Of a DNA stretch of 64,000 bases, positions 55,776 through 63,294 are shown in pieces. Position 1 is the first letter of the stretch. Each line of letters begins with the position of its first letter. Below the pieces are notes generated by a model that saw nothing but the letters and a program-made list of their open reading frames with translations, had not been told where the DNA came from and ran no database searches. Position numbers and translations under genes: made by a program. Source of the stretch: Brasilonema angustatum HA4187-MV1 (GTDB lineage Bacteria; Cyanobacteriota; Cyanobacteriia; Cyanobacteriales; Nostocaceae); the NCBI GenBank assembly GCA_019359695.1, contig JAHHGV010000008.1, positions 62,001-126,000 of the forward strand, written 5' to 3'.

Positions 55776-55812
55776 ATATCGCTGAAAGTTGTTAAACAAC
55801 TTTCAGCGATAT
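55776..55812. terminator. Perfect palindrome, second copy of duplicated unit
   Basis: Two 18-base arms, 55776-55793 and 55795-55812, around one central base (arm ATATCGCTGAAAGTTGTT). Same element as 54267-54299 but more perfect. Position after precursor D on the minus strand suggests a terminator or mRNA 3' stabiliser. Confidence 0.7.
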
Positions 55813-55991
55813 TTACTATTTATTTAGAATGCCTCTGAGCAAAGTTCTAAGCCAATGCGCATATAACTTGCATATTTTTTCGTGATCACTGTCAGCGCAT
55901 CACTCGTCATTAGTGATTAGTCAGATAAAGGACTAATCGCTAAGGACAACTCGAACGAGTCAATATGCAAGTTCAATGCGTAACAGCTTAG

Positions 55992-56234
55992 CTATGAAGC
56001 AGTGGAGCTTGAAGATGAGCTTGAGCTAGCACTATTGGGGTAGGAGTAGTAGGGGTAAGGGTAGTAGTAGTAAGGGTAGCCAGAAGTCGCACTTGTATAA
56101 GTGTTGGTACTTGTAGCAGCGAAATTGCTACCGTTAGCATTAGCACCAGATGATGCACTAGATGATGCAAATCCACCTTGAATTTGATGATTTTCTGTAG
56201 TGATTTCGAGGTGAGAAAGGTCTGCGATAATCAT
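55992..56234 (-). CDS. Double-glycine leader peptide precursor D
   Basis: An 80-residue precursor with leader MIIADLSHLEITTENHQIQ then GG. The core of 59 residues begins FASSSASSGANANGSNF, has a Tyr/Pro block (YPYYYYPYPYYSYP) and ends in a Ser-rich tail with TAS. It is followed upstream by an AT-rich leader and the full isomerase gene. It differs from precursor C by few substitutions in the leader and more in the core, so the core diversifies faster. Confidence 0.85.
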   Translation of the reverse strand: MIIADLSHLEITTENHQIQGGFASSSASSGANANGSNFAATSTNTYTSATSGYPYYYYPYPYYSYPNSASSSSSSSSTAS

Positions 56235-56520
56235 ATGATTCTCCTAGATTTTACTAGTTTTGATTGGAAACTTTTTTGTAACCAAAACTCTCTTTTTGAT
56301 TACATGTATCAACCTAACACTTCCATAATAGTAAAAAAATAAAGTAACGATGAAGTTCGATTATTTTTGATCAAAAAAAATAGTAAAAACATCAACTTTT
56401 CTCTATTAATAAATTATACAAAAATAGGCAAGACAAAATTCTGGTTTCTTTGAGAAAAAAACCAGATACTTAGGTTAATGACTATAAAATAAACAAAAAA
56501 ACATTAGTAAATAACAAAAT

Positions 56521-56616
56521 TACAGCAGTTTTCGGGTAAATAGACCACACTCTCCGGGACGCAATACCTTGTACCCCTATAAAAAATAGTGGTTCAAATA
56601 GATGAAAACCGCTGTA
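56521..56616. repeat. MITE-like element, TACAGCAGTTTTC ends
   Basis: Inverted ends TACAGCAGTTTTC and GAAAACCGCTGTA with inner ACCACAC / GTGGTT pairing. A second member is at 60196-60290. It lies in the leader region between precursor D and the isomerase. Confidence 0.78.
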
Positions 56617-56761
56617 AATAATAAATTTTGTATCCGAAATAACCTCTTTTTGTTTCTGTTATAGTTTTGAAAATCCTTGCATGAATAGTTCGCAAAGTTT
56701 GATTGGCGGTAAATAACCTCCAATATCTCCTAATTTTGGGGTGAAGAACTGATAGCTAGAG

Positions 56762-57544
56762 TCAAGCCTGCATCAATACATCCTCTGATACTTGAAGATG
56801 AGCGTCAGAATCTAACATGGTCAAGATTTCTATTGATTGAATTTGTTGTTTCAACCAATGATCAAACAATTCTTGCTGAATTTGGTCACGTAAGTGCTGA
56901 TCCAAAATAGGTTGAACAATTTCTTCTACCCAAATCAAATAAACTCCCTTGGAGGTTGATATCGGCTTGATAACAGACGGCGGAGCGGCAGCAAATACAG
57001 CGGCTGCAATCTCTGGTCGAAAATCTGTACGACGTCGCATTCCTTGATATCCTCCAGCACGTCGAAGTTCAGGCTGTTGAATATATTCACGAGTAATTTC
57101 TTGGAAAGTAATTTCGCCTGACTGCAGAGAATAAAACAGTTCTAGAGCTAAATCTCTGTCATCCAAGATGACTTCATAGGTGACAGCAGCAACGTAATTG
57201 AGTTGGTTTTCATAAAAGAATCGTTCCACCTGCGTAGCAAACAGGTGATTAGCTAACTTAGTAGCAAGTACGTTGTTATGAATCAATTCTTCAAACTCAG
57301 CCAGACACAGATGATGTTTTTTTAGCCAGTCCCAAGTGTCTTGAGCTTTGACAAGTTTTTTTGCAAAGCGTAATTTATCTCCTTCCTGTTGAAGTTCTTC
57401 TTCCGAGACTTGAATACCTGCTTCTTGGGCCGCCGATGCAATAATTTTTTGGCTTGCTATAGCACAGACAACATCAGGGATTTGGCAAGAAAGTTTTAAA
57501 TTGCGAACTAAGTCTGCACCGCAAATGATCAAACGTTTTGACAC
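56762..57544 (-). CDS. SurA/PpiC-type peptidyl-prolyl isomerase of the peptide export locus
   Basis: A 260-residue protein with a helical N-terminal SurA-like domain (residues 15-125, with SEEELQQEGDKLRFAKKL and DTWDWLKKHHLCLAEFEELI) and a C-terminal parvulin domain (about 150-230, with AGGYQGMRRRTDFRPEIAAA and STSKGVYLIWVEE). No signal peptide, so it acts in the cytoplasm or with the exporter. Isomerases of this type are regular neighbours of HlyD and peptidase-ABC exporters in cyanobacterial double-glycine peptide loci, where they may keep precursors unfolded or aid folding. hlyD is upstream on the same strand. Confidence 0.85.
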   Translation of the reverse strand: MSKRLIICGADLVRNLKLSCQIPDVVCAIASQKIIASAAQEAGIQVSEEELQQEGDKLRFAKKLVKAQDTWDWLKKHHLCLAEFEELIHNNVLATKLANHLFATQVERFFYENQLNYVAAVTYEVILDDRDLALELFYSLQSGEITFQEITREYIQQPELRRAGGYQGMRRRTDFRPEIAAAVFAAAPPSVIKPISTSKGVYLIWVEEIVQPILDQHLRDQIQQELFDHWLKQQIQSIEILTMLDSDAHLQVSEDVLMQA

Positions 57545-57739
57545 GACACGATTCTCCTAAAAATTTTAAATTTTGGCATTGGAGAATGGAAGTATGAAAT
57601 AGGGTAGTTCTGATTTGACGCCTTGTTGATTTATCAGAGGTTAGCTGAGGATTTACGCAGCTTGTCAAAGAAATATACGTTTCTTTACATCATCCCCCAA
57701 CTCAGCAATGCCAAAATTTGAGACTGGTAACGTTAAAAC

Positions 57740-57813
57740 AGTTATCAGTTACCAGTTACCAGTTATCAGGTAGGAAACGGACTGGTCCACCCCTTGTTCA
57801 CTGTTCACTGTTA
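57740..57813. repeat. Short tandem heptamer repeats between hlyD and the isomerase
   Basis: Runs of GTTATCA/GTTACCA heptamers and CTGTTCA heptamers, the same STRR family as at 43121. They sit in the 283-base gap after hlyD. Confidence 0.75.
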
Positions 57814-57827
57814 AGGTTGACTTTTGA

Positions 57828-59393
57828 CTAAACGTCTAAACCACCTTTGTGCAATTTCTGAAATGGATCTAAGATAAAGTCGATGACACGTCGGCGGCGG
57901 ATAACCACCTCAGCGGTTGCACTCTGTCCAGGAGTGAGTTGAATACGTTTGTTGCCATTCTGGATATACTGCTTATCCAAAGTTATTTCTAACTCAAAGT
58001 TTTCTACACTCCCTTGAGGTGTTTGGTTAACTTTGGAGTCTGGAGAAATCCAATTGACTTTTCCTGACACGATGCCATACTCCTGAAAAGGATAAGCATC
58101 AAACTTGGCTTTCACAGGCATACCTAATTTTAAGAAGCCACTATGCTGATTAGGCATCTGAGCCTTGAGTACTAAACCACGATTTAATTGTGCAATTTGA
58201 GCAACTTTCTGACCTGGTTGTAGTACTGCCCCAGGCTTGGTAGTCGGGAATTCAAAAATCACACCATCAACGGGCGATCGCACCACTCGTTGCTGCAGTT
58301 GAATCTTGTAAGATATCATCTGGCTTCCTGTTTGGGCAATTTCAGAGTGTAGGGAGTTGATTTGTGATTGCAGTTGTTTAAGTTCTTCTTCAGTTTTGAG
58401 TTGTGCAAGTTCACCTGTATGAACCTGGCTTTGATAATTGCGTTGTTCTTCATGGAAACGGAGTTCAGCTTGCTGGATTTGTGATTTCCCTTGCTGAATA
58501 GTCTTTTGATAACTGCTTTGTTGCTCTTTTAAACTGGACTGAGCTTGAGCAATATCAGACTGAGCTTGTACAAGGTGTTCGTAGTTTTCCTTGGCAGACT
58601 GTTGGATTTCCTCAAAACGCTCTTGTGGCATAACACCATCTTGATAGGCTTTTTTATAGCGTGGGACTTTTTCTTGAGAGGCTTGAAAACGAACTTCTGC
58701 TAATTTATAAGCTACCTTACTAGAATCGAGAGCTTGTTGCACCTGGTCTACTTTCGCCAGTTTTTCCTCATTCTGTAAGTTATAGACGGCTTTGAGAGCA
58801 TCTACATTTTGTCGCGCCTGATCCACTTGGGACTGCTTTGCTAAGAGTTGAGCTTGGTTTTGTTGTTGCTGAGTTTGCACTGAAAGCGTCAATTGATTTT
58901 TGACTAGCTGTAAGCTTTCTCGGCTATTTTTTAGTCCGTCCAACTTTGTTTGAACCTGCTTGAATTCAGTTTTGAGAACCTGTGAGTCCAGTTCCAGTAG
59001 AACCTGACCTGATTTTACGGTGTCGCCTTCTTTGACGTTGACAGCAGTCACACTTCCACCAACTGGACTATCTAATTTTTGGGTTGCACCTTTGGGTTCA
59101 AGACGTCCTCTAGCACTTTCTGTCTCATCCACCTTTGAGAACATCGCCCAAGGTAAAACAGTAATTGCAAAGACTAATAACAAGTACAGCGAAGAACGTG
59201 TCCAGGCTCTAGGTAAAGCATCTAACAGTTCTTCTGTTCCGAAATACCAATTTTCTTGTGCCTCATCTATTGATTCTGTTTGATCTGTTGACTCAATAGA
59301 TTCGGATACTTCTTCCGAAGGAATGTAGCTTTTATGCTTATCCGACTCCAGTTTGGTAAATGGAGATGGACAATGACGAGGTGTATTTGCCAT
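57828..59393 (-). CDS. HlyD-family membrane fusion protein
   Basis: A 521-residue adaptor from the ATG at 59393 (MANTPRHCPSPFTKL); a TTG start 13 codons earlier is less likely. Cytoplasmic acidic N-terminus of about 65 residues, one membrane helix (SLYLLLVFAITVLPWAMF), then the biotinyl-lipoyl half-motif SPVGGSVTAVNVKEGDTV near residue 115. A long coiled coil rich in Gln follows (about 150-370), then the second lipoyl half VRSPVDGVIFEFPTTKPGA and a beta-barrel end. It links an inner-membrane peptidase-ABC transporter to an outer channel; neither is in the window. It heads the minus-strand peptide locus. Confidence 0.92.
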   Translation of the reverse strand: MANTPRHCPSPFTKLESDKHKSYIPSEEVSESIESTDQTESIDEAQENWYFGTEELLDALPRAWTRSSLYLLLVFAITVLPWAMFSKVDETESARGRLEPKGATQKLDSPVGGSVTAVNVKEGDTVKSGQVLLELDSQVLKTEFKQVQTKLDGLKNSRESLQLVKNQLTLSVQTQQQQNQAQLLAKQSQVDQARQNVDALKAVYNLQNEEKLAKVDQVQQALDSSKVAYKLAEVRFQASQEKVPRYKKAYQDGVMPQERFEEIQQSAKENYEHLVQAQSDIAQAQSSLKEQQSSYQKTIQQGKSQIQQAELRFHEEQRNYQSQVHTGELAQLKTEEELKQLQSQINSLHSEIAQTGSQMISYKIQLQQRVVRSPVDGVIFEFPTTKPGAVLQPGQKVAQIAQLNRGLVLKAQMPNQHSGFLKLGMPVKAKFDAYPFQEYGIVSGKVNWISPDSKVNQTPQGSVENFELEITLDKQYIQNGNKRIQLTPGQSATAEVVIRRRRVIDFILDPFQKLHKGGLDV

Positions 59394-59432
59394 AGTTTTC
59401 GGCTTTAAGTTCGTCAAATCAATGTTGTGCAA

Positions 59433-60195
59433 ACAAGTTGGCTTCTGGTTTGCAGAAGCCTGTATGTAGGGTTGTGGTTAAGTTCTTGGCGCTATCTACA
59501 TAGTCTGAGTTTGCCACGAAGAACTATATATATTGATATGCTGCAATAGTGTCTGTTGTTTAGCAAAAACACTTTGTGAATGCTGGTTTCAGGATTTATG
59601 CCTATGCAAAGCACCCGAATTTTAGTTTTATTATGAAATATTTTAGCCGAAAGCTGGGGCTATTTGTTGACACTAGCTGAGTCGGTGCGAAAATTCTGAT
59701 GACATTTCCTTTCCTCCACCACAAAAATTAGTCTTTGGTGTGAACTAGTGGTTCACAACCACGAACTTTGGCGTGTTGCTTGCAGAAAAAATCTTAATTC
59801 TCTGCTTTGGTTCAAACCAGCGTGTCGGTTCGGCTTCGCCGTGCCGTCTGGGCATAGAGCTCATGACTCAGCTTCCTACGCTTGCCTTGCTTGCCTTAAT
59901 CTGGTAATTTTAGGTTGGTCGAGTACTAGATTCGGTTGAGCCTAAAGTACAGTCTGATTAAAGAACTGGTTGCTCATCCCAATATATGCGCGCTATAAAT
60001 CTGTTATGTAAGCTTGCTAAAGCTTGCCGTTGAATTGTCCGGTGTAAAATAGCATTTTCTGGCCGCACATGGTTGTTTTCAATTTTACTTTAGTAAAAAT
60101 TATTTTAAAGAGAAAATTCCAGGAAATTCTCAGAAGAACTTTTATCTTAATAAAAAAATATAATACTTCATTAAAAAACCACAACTTCTTTAGTT
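59433..60195. other. Gap upstream of hlyD
   Basis: About 760 bases without a credible gene. Two short frames, at 59748-59939 and 60017-60223, have no family match, and the second overlaps a repeat. The region holds the promoter of the minus-strand hlyD and, further right, an AT-rich stretch before the repeat at 60196. Confidence 0.45.
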
Positions 60196-60290
60196 TACAG
60201 CAGTTTTCACCTAAATGAACCACAGGGTTTGTAAGGGCGCAATGCTTTGCGCTCCTACGACTGTGGTCTATTTACCTGAAAATGGCTGTA
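60196..60290. repeat. MITE-like element, second copy of the TACAGCAGTTTTC family
   Basis: Inverted ends TACAGCAGTTTTCAC and GAAAATGGCTGTA, and inner GAACCACAG / CTGTGGTC pairing. Also a nested GGGCGCAATGC / GCTTTGCGCTCC. Same outer ends as 56521-56616 with a different loop. Confidence 0.8.
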
Positions 60291-60489
60291 ATCAGGCTTT
60301 GACTCTAGATAGGCTGCATGTAACAAAACCTCCTTCCTGGGAGGGAGTTGTAGTTACTATTACTATCATATAGTGTCGTTACTGTTACGAATGAAATCTC
60401 AGTAAAATTCTAACACTTAAGGATTTGATTAAGTAACAGACGGAACAACAAACTGTTTTGAGTCTGGTATTTGAGCAAGGAATAATGTT

Positions 60490-60693
60490 ATGGGTTTAGA
60501 AAACCGAATCAAAGCAACAGCTAAGAACATTGAGGGCAAAATTCAAGAAGTTGTAGGTGACATCACTGGCAATACACAAGACCAAGTGGAGGGGAAAGCA
60601 AAGCAAGCTGAGGCGCGTGCTCGTCACGTGGTTGAAAACGCAAAAGATAAACTTGAACAGATGAAAAATCAATTCAAGAAAGGGTTTGAATAA
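60490..60693 (+). CDS. CsbD-family stress protein
   Basis: A 67-residue CsbD-like protein: ENRIKATAKNIEGKIQEVVG followed by DITGNTQDQVEGKAKQAEAR, the usual two-helix pattern. Small, highly charged and soluble. Such proteins rise under general stress. A ribosome site AAGGA lies about 9 bases before the ATG. Confidence 0.9.
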   Translation: MGLENRIKATAKNIEGKIQEVVGDITGNTQDQVEGKAKQAEARARHVVENAKDKLEQMKNQFKKGFE

Positions 60694-60767
60694 TTAAAAT
60701 ACTCGGGCTAAAAGAGTAGAGCTTAAGAGTGTTCCAGCCATAATCAATTGCTGTTATAAAATACACT

Positions 60768-60795
60768 CTCATCAACGGATGCATCTGTTGGTGAG
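60768..60795. terminator. Hairpin after the CsbD-like gene
   Basis: Arms CTCATCAAC (60768-60776) and GTTGGTGAG (60787-60795), extended by GATGCATC in the loop. Likely terminator, 75 bases after the stop. Confidence 0.5.
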
Positions 60796-60931
60796 AAATA
60801 TTATGGTTGATTTTTTATACAGACCATTCGATGCTTTGAGTCGGTTAAATTTGAGTTCTCATAACTCACTGAGTTTTTCTTATGTGGATAGTTATCTTGT
60901 CATTTGAATTTTGGAGCAAAGGAGCGATGTC

Positions 60932-61159
60932 ATGCCAAGACTAGTCGGTCGGCGTTCTAACGGTAGTTTATACGTCCTATCTATTTTTATTGTTGCGATC
61001 GCAATAGTAGGAGTACTTCAGTACTCTGGTGTCATTAATATTCAGAACTTAGTTGAGCAGACGAAAGTCAGGTTTCACAAGAGTAGCCTGCCGAATGCGT
61101 TTGGTATTGCTAATTTACATGATAAACAAATAAGTGCCAAGAGGTTTGAAGATGCGTAA
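60932..61159 (+). CDS. Small single-pass membrane protein coupled to the PRC-barrel gene
   Basis: A 75-residue protein from ATG 60932 (MPRLVGRRSNGSLYVLSIFI); AAAGGAG stands 7 bases before it. One membrane segment, SLYVLSIFIVAIAIVGVLQY (residues 12-31), then a polar tail of about 40 residues. Its TAA is inside ATGCGTAA, overlapping the start of the next gene by 8 bases, so the two are translationally coupled. No family recognised; a partner role for the PRC-barrel protein is inferred. Confidence 0.72.
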   Translation: MPRLVGRRSNGSLYVLSIFIVAIAIVGVLQYSGVINIQNLVEQTKVRFHKSSLPNAFGIANLHDKQISAKRFEDA

Positions 61160-62981
61160 AGGAAGCGATTTAATCGGTAAGGTCGTCATTACATACGACA
61201 CCGGAGAACAAATTGAGCGGGTTCAAGATCTAATTTTCGATCAAGACAGCCATTCGCTTCTGGGACTAGTTGTGGATGAGGGAGGGTTCTTTCGTGCTAC
61301 CCGCGTTATTCCATTTTCCAGTATACAGGCAATTGGTCCGAATGCAGTCGTTGTACCATCCAAAAAGGCGATTGTGAAACTCAGGGCTGTGCCTGAAATC
61401 AGGGCGATAATGAAGCGCAATAACGTGCTTAAGGCAACCCGGATTTTCACAGTCAATGGGCGCGACCTAGGTACTATGGTTGACCTTTACTTTGACGAGC
61501 AGACAGGCTCTGTTGAAGGCTACGAAGTATCTGGCGGTTTGTTTGCCGATGCCTACTCTGGTCGCTCGTTTGTTCCTGCTCCTCAAACCCTGAAAATCGG
61601 TGAAGATGTGGCATTCGTACCAGTAGAAACAGCCGAATCGATGCAGGAGCAAGTTGGCGGTATTAAGGGGGCTGTTCAGGCTGCTGGTGATAGCTTGCAA
61701 GTCACGACTGCTATGGCTGGTCAGAAGCTTCAGGAAGTGACTCAGACTGCAACAGAAAAATTGCAAGAAACAACAGAGGCTGTTGGAAAGCGACTACAAG
61801 ATGTTAATCAGGCAACTGTTACCTCTATTACGAATGCGATCATTGATCCGGCTGCACAGAAAGCCTTCGTGATTGGTAAAGTTGCAGAGCAGAATGTGGT
61901 CGCTGCGGATGGAACACTATTAGTTATGCAGGGACAGGCAGTTACTTTGTTAATTGCATATGAGGCTGAGCGCCTTGGTATGCTTGATCAACTCTACCGG
62001 GCAACAGGAGGTCCTGTTGTCGGGGAGCTAAACCGCAAGATACAACAGACAGCCAACACAACCAGCGCACAATTCCAAGAAATTGTAGACACTACCAGTG
62101 AAAAGTTGCAACAGGGTGCTGGCGTTGCGAATGAAAAACTACGAGAAATGACTCGTACCGCCGCTGCTAAGTTAACAAATGCAGTGGTTGATCCAGAAGA
62201 GCAGAAGGCACTGATCATTGACAGAGTAGTTGAGTGCGATGTTATTGCACCAGATGGAACATTGCTCATTCCTCAAAGTCAGTTAGTCACATTAGAGATT
62301 GCCGATGAAGCTGAGCGTCTAGGTGTGCTGGATCAACTGTTTCGGGCAGCAGGAGGTAGTTTATCAACCGAGTTGAGCAACTTAGCAAATAACTTCCTTG
62401 CTGGTCATGCGGTTGAACAAGCGTTAGGTCGGCGTGTACATCATATCGTTCAGAGTAATGAAGCATTAGTCGTGGCTGCACCGGGACAAATTGTCACGCC
62501 GGAAGTGATAAAACGGGCGCAGACTTATCAACTTGAGCAGGCTTTACTCAATGCTGTTGGTTTAACCTCAACTGAAGCAGCTTATGCCAATGCCAACAAA
62601 ACATTTGCAGAGGCGAGTGATCTCGTCGTGGATGGTGTCATTCAAATACGGGACAATGCAAGTACTCTGTTAGTAGTGCTCAAAGAAAGGTTTGAATATT
62701 TACGTAAACATGCACTTCAAGTCCTAGAAGAACAACGGATGAAGCAAGCCTTGGGACGTCCAGTGAATCGAATTATCCTTGATTACAAGGATAACATCAT
62801 TCTCAGTCCTGGTGATGTCATCACTCATCGTGCGATTGAACTTGCTCGTCAAGCTGATGTACTTGATATCTTATTTAGTTCTGTATGGAAGACTCCGGAA
62901 CTTCCAGCTACCGTACTATTGAACTCATCGCCAAAGGCTGAGGTCAAAACAATTCAAAATTCCAAATCACCGAAGATTTGA
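61152..62981 (+). CDS. PRC-barrel protein with tandem repeated domains
   Basis: A 609-residue protein from ATG 61152 (MRKGSDLIGKVVITYDTGEQ); a GTG start six codons earlier is less likely. Two PRC-barrels are at the N-terminus: GKVVITYDTGEQIERVQDLI (5-75) and TRIFTVNGRDLGTMVDLYF (about 95-165). Then Gln/Thr/Glu-rich helical linkers (KLQEVTQTATEKLQETTEAV) alternate with related domains containing VVAADGTLLVMQGQAVTLLI and VIAPDGTLLIPQSQLVTLEI, each with AERLGxLDQL. A further related domain, ALGRPVNRIILDYKDNIILS, ends the protein. Soluble. PRC-barrels often bind RNA, photosystems or ribosomes; function here unknown. Confidence 0.85.
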   Translation: MRKGSDLIGKVVITYDTGEQIERVQDLIFDQDSHSLLGLVVDEGGFFRATRVIPFSSIQAIGPNAVVVPSKKAIVKLRAVPEIRAIMKRNNVLKATRIFTVNGRDLGTMVDLYFDEQTGSVEGYEVSGGLFADAYSGRSFVPAPQTLKIGEDVAFVPVETAESMQEQVGGIKGAVQAAGDSLQVTTAMAGQKLQEVTQTATEKLQETTEAVGKRLQDVNQATVTSITNAIIDPAAQKAFVIGKVAEQNVVAADGTLLVMQGQAVTLLIAYEAERLGMLDQLYRATGGPVVGELNRKIQQTANTTSAQFQEIVDTTSEKLQQGAGVANEKLREMTRTAAAKLTNAVVDPEEQKALIIDRVVECDVIAPDGTLLIPQSQLVTLEIADEAERLGVLDQLFRAAGGSLSTELSNLANNFLAGHAVEQALGRRVHHIVQSNEALVVAAPGQIVTPEVIKRAQTYQLEQALLNAVGLTSTEAAYANANKTFAEASDLVVDGVIQIRDNASTLLVVLKERFEYLRKHALQVLEEQRMKQALGRPVNRIILDYKDNIILSPGDVITHRAIELARQADVLDILFSSVWKTPELPATVLLNSSPKAEVKTIQNSKSPKI

Positions 62982-63060
62982 TCGGAGGAAACCTCCGCTC
63001 AAACTTCTCTCAAAGTTCAAAATTAAGAATCCCCATCCATTTGGGGGCTTGAAATATTGA

Positions 63061-63252
63061 TAGGACTTACGCATGGAAACGAGAAATCAAGGGTTTGGGC
63101 AAGGGGTATAGGGGTATAGGGGAGCCAGTACTGAAGGAGGGAAACCCTTTCGGCAGTCGCTCATGGGGGAAACCCCCAAGACCGCACTGCCTCACCCCGG
63201 CACTGGCTTCCCTTACACCCTCCCACAACTCAGGGTCTCGTTGCCTAAGTCC
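63061..63252. repeat. TAGGACTTAC-ended element carrying a GC-rich insert
   Basis: Outer ends TAGGACTTACGCA and GCCTAAGTCCT. Inside (63120-63215) is a GC-rich block with GGGGAGCCAGTACTGAAGG and GCAGTCGCTCATGGGGGAAA, related to the insert at 54471-54738. So one small element lies inside another. Confidence 0.72.
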
Positions 63253-63294
63253 TGATTGAGTAGGGTGGGCATTATGCCCACCCTACACTTTTAT

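Larger units (their letters stand above)
54260..57050 (-). repeat. Tandem duplication of a hairpin-precursor-isomerase unit
   Basis: Two copies of one unit are visible: 54260-55745 and 55769-57050. Both start CGCAGACATATCGCTGAAAG, continue with matching flanks, contain a precursor gene and its AT-rich leader, and end in the isomerase 3' part. Copy 1 has an extra 270-base insert at 54471-54738 and only a fragment of the isomerase. Confidence 0.85.

Noticed and set aside
59748-60223. Two short frames upstream of hlyD as possible remnants of a transporter gene
   Set aside because: Neither shows Walker or peptidase motifs; one overlaps a repeat. No trace of a C39-ABC transporter is seen here.
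61241-62481. Antisense frames across the PRC-barrel gene
   Set aside because: Shadows of a long coding gene with good family support on the plus strand.
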